A DNA stretch of 64,000 nt. Source: Sorangium cellulosum So0157-2. Its GTDB lineage: Bacteria; Myxococcota_A; Polyangia; Polyangiales; Polyangiaceae. Both the position numbers and the translations under genes were made by a program. Location of the stretch: contig NC_021658.1 of the NCBI RefSeq assembly GCF_000418325.1, forward strand, positions 10,306,001 to 10,370,000, read 5' to 3'. Positions 9,135-17,851 of the stretch are shown here, in pieces. Positions within the stretch are counted from its first letter, which is position 1, and each line of letters opens with the position of its first letter. The notes beneath the pieces were generated by a model. It was not told the origin of the DNA and searched no databases. It saw only the letters and a program-made list of their open reading frames with translations.

Positions 9135-11081
9135 TCACGCGTCGGTTGCCGGCGACTTGCCCCAGGCGTCGGGCAGCAGCTCGTCCAGGCGCGACAGCGG
9201 CCAGCCGGCTTGCAGCTTGCCGATGACGTCCGTGGCCCACGCCAGCGGGTCGATGCCGTTCAGCTGGCAGGAGCCGAAGACGGTATACGCACGGGCGAGG
9301 CGCTCTGCTCCCTTGTCCGAGCCGGCAAACAAGTAGTTCTTCCGGCCGATCGAGATACGCCGCAGGCTTCGCTCGGCCTCACCGTTGTCGATCTCGAATC
9401 GACCGTCGGTGAAGCAGCGCCGCCACGCCGCCTCTTGACCGAGCGCGTAGCGGGTCGCTTCGTAGAGCGGTGTCTTCGGTACGAGCCGCGGGTGCAGCTC
9501 GCGAATCCACCGATACAGCTCATCGACCGCGCCGAGCGACTGCTCGTCGCGTCGCTCTTTGCGCGCATCGGGCCCCAGTCCTTCGGCCTTGCAGGCGGCC
9601 TCCACCCGGTAGATCGTCTTGAAGTACGACAGCGCGATGGCGGCGCGCGCATCGCCGCTCTTCGCCGCCTTCTCGAACTTGGCGCGGATGTGCATGCCGC
9701 AGCCGAGGCGGCGCTCGTCAGTCACCACGGGGGCGCCGTCCTCGTCCTCCATCGCGTCATAGCCGGCGTAGCCGTCGCCCTGCATGTACCCGCAGAAGCC
9801 GGCGAGCATCACGGCCGGCCGCTTCGAGCTCCAGTCCGGGGCATAACGAAACGCAACCAGCTTGGTGCCATCATCGACCTGGGCCGCGAACGACCAGACA
9901 TGCCCGCGCTTGACCCCGTTGGGATGATCGCGATCGAGCACGCGCAGGCCCGTGTCGTCCACATGCAGGTAGAACGCATCGACCACCCGCTCGAAGATGC
10001 GGTCGGCGACCGGGGTGAGCACGTCGACCCCGAACGCCGCCCAGTCGCCGAGGGTCGAGGGCGACAGCGACACGCCGCTGCGCTCGTACTGCTGCGTTTG
10101 CCGGTAGAGCGGCGTCGAATCGTGGTACTCGTGCACGAGGATGTGCGCATCATCGACCTGGGCCGCGAACGACCAGACATGCCCGCGCTTGACCCCGTTG
10201 GGATGATCGCGATCGAGCACGCGCAGGCCCGTGTCGTCCACATGCAGGTAGAACGCATCGACCACCCGCTCGAAGATGCGGTCGGCGACCGGGGTGAGCA
10301 CGTCGACCCCGAACGCCGCCCAGTCGCCGAGGGTCGAGGGCGACAGCGACACGCCGCTGCGCTCGTACTGCTGCGTTTGCCGGTAGAGCGGCGTCGAATC
10401 GTGGTACTTGTGCACGAGGATGTGCGCGAGCAGGCCCGGTCCCGGTCGGCCCCGATCCATGACCTTCTCGCTCGCCGCGGTGACGACGCCCTCCTCGGGG
10501 CAGGCGGGGCAGGCCAGCTTCTCGCGCTTCTCCTCGATGATCCGGAACTGGGCCGGCACGAAGTCGAGGACCTCGCTGGTGCGATAGCCGATGCACTGTT
10601 TCGTCTCCCCGCAGTGCCCGCAGGCGCGCTCGGCCTCAGGGACCTGGATGACGCGCTCCTCGCGCGGCAGGTCCCTGGGCAGCGGCGCGCGGCCACCACG
10701 GCCGCGCGGAGGCTTCGGAGGATCAGGCGGCTGCGGCACGGGGCCGTCGCCCGGCTCTGTCGCTGCCGCCTCGTTCGAGGGAGCAGGCGCGGGCTCGCCG
10801 CCCTTCTGCTCCGCGTCGCCGAGCGCCGCGAGCATGAGCGACAGCTGCTCGGAGCTGACCTTCTGGCTCTTGCGGCCGTACAGCTCACGAAGCGCGTTGG
10901 CGAGCCGGACGCTCAGCGCGGTGTTGGTGTCTCGCTGCCCGACGAGCAGCTGGACGACCAGCTCGATGAGGTCCGCGATGCGCCCCTCGGCTGCCAGCTG
11001 CTCGAGCTTGAGCCGGACATCCTCAATGTCGACGGGTAGCTTGGCGGGCGGTGCGGGCGGCTCGGTCATCGGGCGCGCCAT
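9135..11081 (-). CDS. tnpC: IS66 transposase TnpC with internal duplication
   Basis: A 648-aa IS66 transposase. An N-terminal helical region and the signature LYGRKSQKVSSEQLSLMLAA are followed by a zinc-binding segment (CGHCGETKQC, CPAC) and the DDE domain, with the C-terminal FEIDNGEAERSLRRISIGRK. A 93-residue block, from about HILVHKYHDSTPLYRQ to VWSFAAQVDD, occurs twice in tandem and in frame (period 279 bp, about 9870-10148 and 10149-10427); the copies differ at one base seen by eye. The block includes the first catalytic Asp region (HVDDTGLRVLDRD). Without the duplication the protein would be about 555 aa, closer to normal. The enlarged enzyme is probably inactive. Confidence 0.9.
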   Translation of the reverse strand: MARPMTEPPAPPAKLPVDIEDVRLKLEQLAAEGRIADLIELVVQLLVGQRDTNTALSVRLANALRELYGRKSQKVSSEQLSLMLAALGDAEQKGGEPAPAPSNEAAATEPGDGPVPQPPDPPKPPRGRGGRAPLPRDLPREERVIQVPEAERACGHCGETKQCIGYRTSEVLDFVPAQFRIIEEKREKLACPACPEEGVVTAASEKVMDRGRPGPGLLAHILVHKYHDSTPLYRQTQQYERSGVSLSPSTLGDWAAFGVDVLTPVADRIFERVVDAFYLHVDDTGLRVLDRDHPNGVKRGHVWSFAAQVDDAHILVHEYHDSTPLYRQTQQYERSGVSLSPSTLGDWAAFGVDVLTPVADRIFERVVDAFYLHVDDTGLRVLDRDHPNGVKRGHVWSFAAQVDDGTKLVAFRYAPDWSSKRPAVMLAGFCGYMQGDGYAGYDAMEDEDGAPVVTDERRLGCGMHIRAKFEKAAKSGDARAAIALSYFKTIYRVEAACKAEGLGPDARKERRDEQSLGAVDELYRWIRELHPRLVPKTPLYEATRYALGQEAAWRRCFTDGRFEIDNGEAERSLRRISIGRKNYLFAGSDKGAERLARAYTVFGSCQLNGIDPLAWATDVIGKLQAGWPLSRLDELLPDAWGKSPATDA

Positions 11082-11499
11082 GTATCCACGGCACGCCGGA
11101 CAAACAAGGCGTTCCGTTTTCAGACGGAGTTTTCTCCGTCTCGGCCCTCTTCGGGCGCCAGCGCTTGCGCCGTGTCGCGGTCGACAGGTCCAGCCCTTCG
11201 AGCATCAACGCCAGCTCCGCGGACTCGACCTCGACGTGCGTCGCCCCTTGCGGCACGTCGCGCGCCAAGTGGAACCTTCCGCACGCCAGCTTCTTCGCCA
11301 CAAGCATGTACCCAGTGCGATCCCAGAACAAAATCCGGATCTGGTCGCCTCGCCGATTCCTGAACACGAACAGATGCCCGCAGAGCGGATCGGCTCCGAA
11401 GCACTGCGCGACCAGCGCCGAAAGGCCATCGAAGCTCTTCCGCAGGTCGGTCGGCTCGGCCGCGACGTACACGCGCACCGACGGCGGCAGCGTCAGCAC
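11023..11499 (-). CDS. tnpB: IS66 accessory protein TnpB
   Basis: A 158-aa IS66 Orf2 protein with RVYVAAEPTDLRKSFDGL, CGHLFVFRNRRGDQIRI and FWDRTGYMLVAKKLACGRF. The conserved domain covers about 115 residues; the C-terminal 40 residues overlap the start of tnpC by 59 bp in another frame and may be read-through of the natural end. It is nearly identical in its first half to TnpB of IS66-1. It overlaps tnpA by 7 bp. Confidence 0.9.
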   Translation of the reverse strand: MLTLPPSVRVYVAAEPTDLRKSFDGLSALVAQCFGADPLCGHLFVFRNRRGDQIRILFWDRTGYMLVAKKLACGRFHLARDVPQGATHVEVESAELALMLEGLDLSTATRRKRWRPKRAETEKTPSENGTPCLSGVPWIHGAPDDRAARTARQATRRH

Positions 11500-11828
11500 G
11501 GCGCCTCCTCGGCAGCGAGCGCCAGCACTCGCTCGAGCGTGGCCGGGTCGAAGCCCGGCCGAACACGGACCACCCGGCCGTTAGGCAGCGCGATCTCGAT
11601 CGGCTCCGTCGCCACCGGCGATGTGTCGGCTACCACGTGCACCGGCAGAAAGCGTGGCGCCTCCACCGACGGAGGCGACGGCTGGGAGGCCCCTTCAGCC
11701 CGCAGCTTCCAGCGCCACCAGTACAGCTGCTTGGCCTTGTACCCCTCGCGCCGTGCGAACTGCTCGGCGCTCAGCCCGCTCCGCTCCCATCGCTGCACCC
11801 GCTCGGCCCACTCCACTCTCGTCGCCAT
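11493..11828 (-). CDS. tnpA: IS66 accessory protein TnpA
   Basis: A 111-aa protein starting MATRVEWAERVQRWERSG with an IS66 Orf1 helix-turn-helix (SGLSAEQFARREGYKAKQ). The ATG at 11828 follows an AAGGAGGAAGCG ribosome binding site; the frame stays open 15 codons further upstream but without a binding site. It lies 78 bp inside the right terminal repeat of IS66-2. Confidence 0.88.
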   Translation of the reverse strand: MATRVEWAERVQRWERSGLSAEQFARREGYKAKQLYWWRWKLRAEGASQPSPPSVEAPRFLPVHVVADTSPVATEPIEIALPNGRVVRVRPGFDPATLERVLALAAEEAPC

Positions 11829-11973
11829 CGCTTCCTCCTTCGTCGCGATGGGAACAGCTAACCGGCGCCGCACGGGCGGTCACGATGGCGTTGGTCGGGC
11901 GCTTACGCCGGAACGACACTCCTCGGGAACCTCATCGGCGGCGTCGCCGCACCAAGAAGCACTGAGCTGCCTC

Positions 11974-12085
11974 TTCACCGGTGAACTTCACCGGCATCGG
12001 GCGCGGACCTCACCGGTGAACTTCACCGGCGGCCGGCGTGGCCTTCACCGGCATCGGCTGCGGATTTCACCGGTGAACTTCACCG
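11974..12085. repeat. Three palindromic iterons CCGGTGAACTTCACCGG
   Basis: A perfect 17-bp palindrome CCGGTGAACTTCACCGG occurs at 11978-11994 and 12013-12029, and a copy lacking the last base at 12070-12085. Between them TTCACCGGCATCGG occurs twice. The block lies just upstream of a short gene for a possible DNA-binding protein (12152) and so could be an operator array. No CRISPR-like spacing is seen. Confidence 0.7.
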
Positions 12086-12151
12086 AATTCCCGCGGGTTG
12101 CCGCGATCATCTACACTCTTCGAACCCGCTCCTCGTCAGGGGAGCCGGAAG

Positions 12152-12277
12152 ATGCGGGTGTTCACCCCCGAGCAGGTCGAGATCCTCCGGAAGGTTCTCC
12201 GGGAGAAGACCCGGCTCGGCCCGAAGCCGGAGCTCGTCGGGCTCGAGGAGCTGGCGGGTCGCGCGGCGTGCTCATGA
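12152..12277 (+). pseudogene. Short gene, possibly truncated HTH protein
   Basis: The ATG at 12152 follows a good ribosome binding site (GGGGAGCCGGAAG) and gives 41 residues, MRVFTPEQVEILRKVLREKT and so on, before a TGA. About 30 bp later the sequence reads ARMLGIGTTTLRR in another frame, a segment like a recognition helix. A near match, ARMLGIGKTTRRRL, is found at about 15709-15750. My reading is that both are remains of one family of small helix-turn-helix proteins. The repeated words GAGAAGACCCGG at 12210 and 12288 suggest a local rearrangement caused the break. Confidence 0.4.
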
Positions 12278-12391
12278 GGCACTTCTGGAGAAGACCCGGT
12301 TCAGCCCGGATGCTCGGGATCGGCACGACAACGCTCCGGCGTCCTTGCGACAGCGCGGGATAGTAACCTGCGATTAGGCGGAACTGGTGCG

Positions 12392-12916
12392 CTACTCCGG
12401 AAACGTAATACGCTGAGTATTCACGAACCCGACGCCAGACGCAAAGTTGCACCCAGAAAAACACTCACGCACTCTCATGTATATCGGCGATGAAAAATCC
12501 GCGCCAGAAAATGTCTTCATCTTAAAATAAACCGTGTACTTGTTCAGCGAGCCGGTATCTCCGGCATATGAATACGGATCATTATATGGTGTAAATACAC
12601 CTCCCGAATACCAACCAACGTCGAATCCATCGATTCTGTCGCACCATATCACAGCAGGCCCAGGACTCGACGTGCTTTTCACTTGGACCTCGTAGACGGT
12701 CCCCGGGAGCACCTGCGAGCTTGACGCAACTTCGTTACCCAGAGTTCCGCTGCTGAAGACAGGGTACATACGTATCTGAAATGGCCCTTGGGTCTTCACA
12801 TCCAGAGTAGACTCACCGTATTGCTCATCTGCACCATTCACATCGCCTAAATCAACCATATCATCTGCGCAACCCGAAGCGAGCACCACCGCAACTAAGA
12901 CACATATTTTCCTCAT
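12392..12916 (-). CDS. Predicted lipoprotein of unknown function
   Basis: A 174-aa protein with a lipoprotein signal peptide MRKICVLVAVVLASGC (predicted lipidated Cys16), followed by an acidic stretch and a beta-rich region with paired cysteines near the C-terminus (RVRECFSGCNFASG). The ATG at 12916 is preceded by GAGGAGGGTGC, a strong ribosome binding site; the frame stays open upstream but with less support. Codon use is less GC-rich than in neighbouring genes, which suggests acquisition. No family recognised. It stands alone, with about 230 bp of AT-richer sequence upstream that holds no gene. Confidence 0.75.
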   Translation of the reverse strand: MRKICVLVAVVLASGCADDMVDLGDVNGADEQYGESTLDVKTQGPFQIRMYPVFSSGTLGNEVASSSQVLPGTVYEVQVKSTSSPGPAVIWCDRIDGFDVGWYSGGVFTPYNDPYSYAGDTGSLNKYTVYFKMKTFSGADFSSPIYMRVRECFSGCNFASGVGFVNTQRITFPE

Positions 12917-13245
12917 GCACCCTCCTCTAAACTGTACCAGGTCGCTTAGCCGAGCATTCTCTTTCATGAGTGTTATGCAGGAAGCAGGACGAAGAGTGGC
13001 AAATAGAAAGCCCACAACAAGCCTCCAACCATATTAGACCTCATTAAAATTGGATTTCAACGTACACAGCAGAGGGAAGTATCCTGGTAGCAGGAACTTG
13101 ACTATCGTTCGCAACTCCGCTGACATAGATTTTTCACAAGCATGCTGAACGAGTCTTCGGAAAGTTCTTTCTGCTTTCGGCACTGTCTCCGACACAGGTT
13201 CGTGGCGGCCTTCATAATGATGGATGCGAGAGCGAGCCGACGAAG

Positions 13246-14337
13246 CTACGGAATGTCGTACTTGTCGAGGAGGTGGCCTTCGATCGACGTTCGGCTCTCG
13301 TCAGAGATGGCCTGATCGTAGACGAGGAGCTCCGCGAGATCTCCCTCCATAAATTCTTTCGAGTACCACGCTCCGACCTGGGCCAGCGTCCAAGGTCCGC
13401 CCGGCGAGACGTTGTGGCGGGAGATGAAGCTGCCGTCTCGGTACACGCTTAAAGTCTCACCGTCGTAGCGGGCAGACAGGAGATGGTATACTCTGGTGTC
13501 GCCGATCTTGGCTGTCGTGGCTTGCAGGTCATTGCTGGTGCCGACGAACAGTACCTCGTGGCCGTTCTCCCAGCGGAGCTGGTTGTTCGGCCAATTACCT
13601 CCTGGCCCCAAGATGATGCTGAATTTCTCCGAGGCCTTATTATTTTTGCCAACCACGAAGACCGCGAACGAGCTGGGCTGAACCGGCGCGCTGAGCCACA
13701 ACGACTGGGCGCCGTGGAAGCGTACGACCGGCTTGCCGTTTAGCGTGCCGCTGACCAGCTCTGGCTGTCGCGACGCGACGGGCATGGTCGCATGCAGGCC
13801 GTTCTCACTCTGATCCTGCCACTCATACACGTTACCGGCCCTGGCAAAGACGCCCTTGTCGCTGCGCAGCCATAGCTTGAGCCCGGCCATCGGCGGCAGT
13901 CCAGCGCTCGACCGGTCGCCTGGCACGGTGCGAGGTGCACGGGTGAACTCTGCGCGGGAGAGGGGGACGACGGTCGGCGGAACCGATTCGGCCATCGGCG
14001 CCGCTACGTCCTCGATCGAAGCCATGGGACCGTGCGCGGAAGAGAGTCCCGGCGCCGGGGCCAACGGACGGGTTGCGAAGTAGACGCTGCCAGCGAGCGC
14101 TGCCGCGACTGTTATCACGACCGCTGCTACTCTCTTTCGCGAGTGCTGGTGGCCGCGGGGCGCCGGCTCTACCGACGAACTCGGCGTGTGCGCCTCGCAG
14201 GACCCGTCGTCCAACCCGAGCGCACCGAGCGTCCGCTGCCTGGCTTCGGGTGGAGGGATGTCTGCAATCGCCGAGCGCAGTACTGCGGTGCGCAGGGAGG
14301 TGTCGTCGTCGTCGAGCCATCTCTTCGGGTCCGCCAT
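13246..14337 (-). CDS. LamG-domain membrane protein, putative anti-sigma factor
   Basis: A 363-aa protein. A cytoplasmic N-terminus (MADPKRWLDDDDTSLRTAVL) of about 65 residues resembles segments of proteins encoded with myxobacterial ECF sigma factors. One membrane helix follows (RVAAVVITVAAALAGSVYF). After a linker comes a C-terminal concanavalin/LamG-like domain of about 220 residues, from MAGLKLWLRSDKGVFA to DLAELLVYDQAISDESR. The start codon overlaps the sigma-factor stop by one base (TGATG), so the two are translationally coupled. I infer a membrane regulator that binds the sigma factor and senses an extracellular, perhaps carbohydrate, ligand. The anti-sigma role is inferred from context; no ZAS motif is seen. 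Confidence 0.7.
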   Translation of the reverse strand: MADPKRWLDDDDTSLRTAVLRSAIADIPPPEARQRTLGALGLDDGSCEAHTPSSSVEPAPRGHQHSRKRVAAVVITVAAALAGSVYFATRPLAPAPGLSSAHGPMASIEDVAAPMAESVPPTVVPLSRAEFTRAPRTVPGDRSSAGLPPMAGLKLWLRSDKGVFARAGNVYEWQDQSENGLHATMPVASRQPELVSGTLNGKPVVRFHGAQSLWLSAPVQPSSFAVFVVGKNNKASEKFSIILGPGGNWPNNQLRWENGHEVLFVGTSNDLQATTAKIGDTRVYHLLSARYDGETLSVYRDGSFISRHNVSPGGPWTLAQVGAWYSKEFMEGDLAELLVYDQAISDESRTSIEGHLLDKYDIP

Positions 14338-15116
14338 CACTTCCTCGTCCGCGGCGCGCATCGGGCCAGCACCCGCTCAAACTCCTCCCGGGCTCTGCGA
14401 AGGCGCGATTTGACGGTGCCTTCCGGGATCATTAGCCACTCGGCGATTTCTGGTCCGGAGAGTTCTTCCAGCTCGAACAGGACAAAGACGGTGCGCAGGT
14501 CTTCCGGCATCGCGTCGAGCACCCGATCAAGCAGAACTCGGAGACGCTTTCGGTCGGCGATCTCGTCCGGGAGCGCGCCGACATCGACGTGGATCGCTAG
14601 GTCCTCCTCGGGGACAAGCACCTCACGCCTCCGGCGCTGAGAGCGCCTCGCGTGCCCTGCCACGCGCAACGCTGTCTGGTACAGAAACGAGCGCTCGCTG
14701 CCGAGCTCGATGTCCGGCAACCTACGTGAGGCGACCCAGAAGACTTCCAGGACGCCGTCTTCCAGCTCGGCAGTCGGGACCCCCAAACGCCGCAACAAAC
14801 GCCAGATCGCGCCGTGGTGCTCCGCCACAAGAGCTCGCAGCCTCGCCTCCTGTACGGGCTTCAGTACGGCCGAGGCGGCCGGCAAGGGTCGCTGTTCCAG
14901 CTCCTCGGAGAGGAAACGGCTCGTTTTGTGGTGGATGCCAGACGGCGTCCAGCCCGGAGGCGGCCGGAGCCGATGAGCCCGGTCAGCGAGGTCCGCGGTG
15001 CCCTCGGGCCAGTTGCTGGTGCTAAACGTTGCCGTCGCCGCCGGTCCAAGGTTCGACGCCGTGCAAATGCGTGACGCGAGCGTCTCCTGCACGGCACCTT
15101 CACGCTTGTCTTTCAT
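14337..15116 (-). CDS. ECF RNA polymerase sigma factor
   Basis: A 259-aa ECF-type sigma-70. Region 2 runs from about residue 92 (LRALVAEHHGAIWRLLRRLG to FLYQTALRVAGHARRSQRRR). Region 4 is the C-terminal helix-turn-helix (MPEDLRTVFVLFELEELSG, IPEGTVKSRLRRAREEFERV). The first 80 or so residues are unusual for this family and may not be translated; a later start is possible, but no ATG with a convincing binding site is seen. It directs transcription of a small regulon. The coupled LamG membrane gene downstream probably controls it. Confidence 0.85.
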   Translation of the reverse strand: MKDKREGAVQETLASRICTASNLGPAATATFSTSNWPEGTADLADRAHRLRPPPGWTPSGIHHKTSRFLSEELEQRPLPAASAVLKPVQEARLRALVAEHHGAIWRLLRRLGVPTAELEDGVLEVFWVASRRLPDIELGSERSFLYQTALRVAGHARRSQRRRREVLVPEEDLAIHVDVGALPDEIADRKRLRVLLDRVLDAMPEDLRTVFVLFELEELSGPEIAEWLMIPEGTVKSRLRRAREEFERVLARCAPRTRK

Positions 15117-15783
15117 AGGTCAGCTTCGTCCGTGCAGTGAGCATCTGCTGATGGCTTGATGCCCGTCGGCTGGGCGAGGGATCACAAAAAGCGGGTGCTC
15201 TGCTCCATGTAGACGGTCCGAGGGCGCCTCGGAGCGGAGCTCCCTGCGGGTCGGAAGCTCTCCCAGGGGCCCGCGCGGCGCTCACAGCGCCGGAGGCGGC
15301 GGAGGGCCACACGCCTCGGCGATGGGTCACGGGCGCGCGCTGGACGACGCGGACCTCGCTCTTCGGAGTTGGGCGGAGCCTGATCGGAACGCAACCGGAA
15401 GCCCTCCCGGATCGACGCATCAGCCAGGAGTGAACCCCAACCTCGAAGAAGATCCGTCCATGCCGCACGTAGAGGCTAGTACCATCGAAGGTCACGCCTA
15501 CATTATCGTACCTATGTGGATGGCCTGGGCCCTCGACTCCCACGACGAGGATGGGGGCAAGGTCCTCAGGACCGCCGACCTGATCCCTGACGAGGCCCAC
15601 GGCCGGCGGGGGACTTGGCGGATCACGGTCGAGTTCGACCCCGGACCCGACCTCGACACTGCTCCAGCTGCTCTGCAAGGCGGCGGGGGCTGCTGACCTC
15701 GACCGCCGTGGCCCGGATGCTCGGCATCGGGAAGACCACGCGCCGGCGCCTAGCTAGGGCGGAGAGGGCCGCGCCTGGCGTGT
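15117..15783. other. No convincing gene
   Basis: Open frames exist on both strands (for example 15322-15696 plus) but none has family signatures or consistent support. Near 15709-15750 the plus strand reads ARMLGIGKTTRRRL, related to the segment at 12300; I take it as a gene remnant. Confidence 0.4.
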
Positions 15784-17052
15784 TCAGAACGGCCAGCCCG
15801 TCTCTTCCGGCGCCATCGTGCCGAGCTTATTGAGTGGCAGACCGATTCTAAGAATCCGTGGATCGTTGATCTCCGCCGTGGCGAATGGGTTGGGAAGCCA
15901 CTGCAGCAACCAACCGCCGTGGGCCACAATGACGCCGCTCAGCTCTTTGGCCCACCGGTGATCGAGGTATGCCCCATCATCAGTGAATCGAACTTCGACG
16001 TTACTATCGTAGTCCCACGCTTCCAACACAGGACCCCACCCCGAACGCGCCGCGGAAATCACCGGTTCAGGACGCGCGATCGGATGTTCTTGCAGCCGCT
16101 TTGCTGGCTCAAAGGCGGAATCTGGGAACGCTTGGCGAGATCCGGTTAGCGCCGAGAGGACGGAAATCGTCGTTAGCTCATGCTCGTCGTTCTGCACGGC
16201 TACTAAGTACGGTATCGAGGCGTACTCCGGAGGAAGCTTTTGGCGCTTGGACGCCTTATTTTGGAGATCGCGCAAGAACCTCGCGCGCTGTCGATTCTCG
16301 TCGAGGAAGTGACCGGATGTGACACCGCCTGCCGCGTAGCCTGTCGCCAACGTGGATGGCTCAAAGACAAAGGACGCGACCCAAGTTTCGCCAGGTCGGC
16401 AGGGTACATCCTCCTCGAGGGGCAGACGCTGTGGCCGACCACCTCGAAGTTCGTGGCGTAGGTCTGAATCGACCGCGCGAACATGCACGACTCCATCCGT
16501 CAGGCCTTTGGAGTGAGCAGCCAGAAGACCCACGGTGGCCTCGTGAACGACGCGCTTGCAGAGGGCCTCGTTCTCTTGGCGCGTGCGACCGTCCGGGGCA
16601 GCGGCGCTCAAGCGGACGCCCAAGAGGTCGGTGACACGGAAGGGGATGCCTTCGCGCTTCAGCGCAGCATCGAGATCTTCCATGAGATCAGGAGATCCGC
16701 TAGAGCCCCGTATCACCTCGACCAGAAAGACCAGCCTGTCTGGGAAGGTCACGCGTAGGTCCGGAGTGTAGTACCCTATACCAAAGGCAGCGTCAGGGAG
16801 GATCTCTACGCGACCGCCCACATGCGCGAACAGCAGGGCGAAGCGAAGCTCGGCTAACAGATTGATGAACTTGGAGAGGCTCCCAGAGTCCGTTGCGATC
16901 TTCTCCACTCCCGTGATGTCCATGACCGCCGCGCGGTCCAAGAGCATCTCGGCGCGGCGCCGTTCGAGCCCATGACCGTCATCGTCACAGATGCGGGCGT
17001 ACGTGTGGGAGAAATTGGCGAACAGCGCCTGAAGGCGCGGAAACGGTACCAT
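15784..17052 (-). CDS. Hypothetical protein, possible nuclease-like domain
   Basis: A 422-aa protein from ATG 17052, which has GGGGAGG about 12 bp upstream; the frame stays open another 30 codons. No family recognised. Residues about 60-140 (LLAELRFALLF, then YYTPDLRVTFP and FLVEVIRG) could be a PD-(D/E)XK-type core (E ... PD ... EVI), but the usual Lys is replaced, so this is a weak suggestion. The C-terminal half includes SIPYLVAVQNDEHELTTI and SGVIVAHGGWLLQWLPNPFA, as in some uncharacterised proteins encoded by mobile regions. It stands alone beside an integrase remnant. Confidence 0.65.
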   Translation of the reverse strand: MVPFPRLQALFANFSHTYARICDDDGHGLERRRAEMLLDRAAVMDITGVEKIATDSGSLSKFINLLAELRFALLFAHVGGRVEILPDAAFGIGYYTPDLRVTFPDRLVFLVEVIRGSSGSPDLMEDLDAALKREGIPFRVTDLLGVRLSAAAPDGRTRQENEALCKRVVHEATVGLLAAHSKGLTDGVVHVRAVDSDLRHELRGGRPQRLPLEEDVPCRPGETWVASFVFEPSTLATGYAAGGVTSGHFLDENRQRARFLRDLQNKASKRQKLPPEYASIPYLVAVQNDEHELTTISVLSALTGSRQAFPDSAFEPAKRLQEHPIARPEPVISAARSGWGPVLEAWDYDSNVEVRFTDDGAYLDHRWAKELSGVIVAHGGWLLQWLPNPFATAEINDPRILRIGLPLNKLGTMAPEETGWPF

Positions 17053-17851
17053 GGCGCACGATTGTCCTCCCCAGAGTTCGCATACCCAACGCTGAAACGT
17101 CAATAGTCTCCACGGATGTGCCCGGAGCGCAGGCCGCAGCACGCGACGTGCGCCGCTACGTCTCGACGATCGGGGATGGCCGTCGCGGCATGATCGTCGG
17201 CATGGGCCTGGGCCCTCCGGCTCGACCGGAGCCTGGTGTACCCATCAAGAGCACGTTATGCCTCCCCGCGGCGGTGATGTTGGGGCGACCTTTGCCCGGT
17301 CGCGGGGCCTAGCGGACCTTGCCAGGTCGGTGACCGAGCGCGACGCGTCGTCGGCCCGCTGCGTCACCCGCCTTCGGCGCTACCCGGGCCGAGGCAGATC
17401 CGCTCCGAGCGTGCCGACGGGCTCGGCCTTCAGGGCTTCCCCATCCAGGCGCCTCGTAGATGTGCGGCCTGCTACTATCGGCGCGAGCTTGCTCACCTCT
17501 TCCGTGCTGGCGACTGGCCGAGCTGCCGGCCGAACGCCTCGTCAACGACCCGGGCCGCTTCGTCATCCCCAAGCACGACGACGCGGCGCAGCGTGTTCGC
17601 AAACGAGGCGAGCACAGCCGCCCGAGGGCAAGGGCCAGCCGACGCGAGTTCGCCGGGCTCGGGGCCCGTCGGTTGGACCCACGGTAGCAACGTGGCGCTC
17701 GTTCTGCGTCTCGTCGCGTCCGTCGATCATTCCGGCCACGGGAAGCTCGAACATCACCCGCCGGCTATCGCCGACCACGCTGCACCGATCGAACGGGGGT
17801 CGCGCTCGAGAAGGTCGGAGCGGAGAAGACGAGGCAGCGGCGCGCCGGACA
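17053..17851. other. Decayed region without intact gene
   Basis: On the minus strand near 17500-17600 the sequence reads LASFANTLRRVVVLGDDEAA and RVVDEAFGRQLGQ, resembling the C-terminal part of the protein at 17852-18265. This suggests a duplicated, broken copy. Nothing else is supported. Confidence 0.4.

Larger units (their letters stand above)
8894..11906. mobile_element. IS66-family element IS66-2
   Basis: A 3013-bp element with related terminal repeats (left GTAACCGCCCGACAGGCGCC, right complement GTAAGCGCCCGACCAACGCC) and an 8-bp target duplication GCCGGAAC (8886-8893 and 11907-11914). It carries tnpC, tnpB and tnpA on the minus strand. The left 240 bp between the end and tnpC hold no gene. 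The element interrupts the small host gene near its 3' end. Confidence 0.93.
1446..11984 (+). pseudogene. Small host gene broken by three IS insertions
   Basis: Four pieces (1446-1494, 4582-4604, 8730-8893, 11915-11984) join in one frame once IS66-1, IS630 and IS66-2 and one copy of each target duplication are removed. From GTG 1479 the product would be about 90 residues, with the segments KIYSPQVVEALAES, RTIYWYTNDLKSFL and ARLDWTYKRTAVRELLDDL. These read like a small alpha-helical domain; I do not recognise the family with certainty. The 5' end may be degraded, because a TGA lies in frame at 1443. The last residues before the stop at 11982-11984 look less well conserved. The gene is now dead, but it records the order of insertions. 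Confidence 0.6.

Noticed and set aside
11974..12085. CRISPR array
   Set aside because: Repeats are short palindromes with irregular short spacing, and no cas gene is present.
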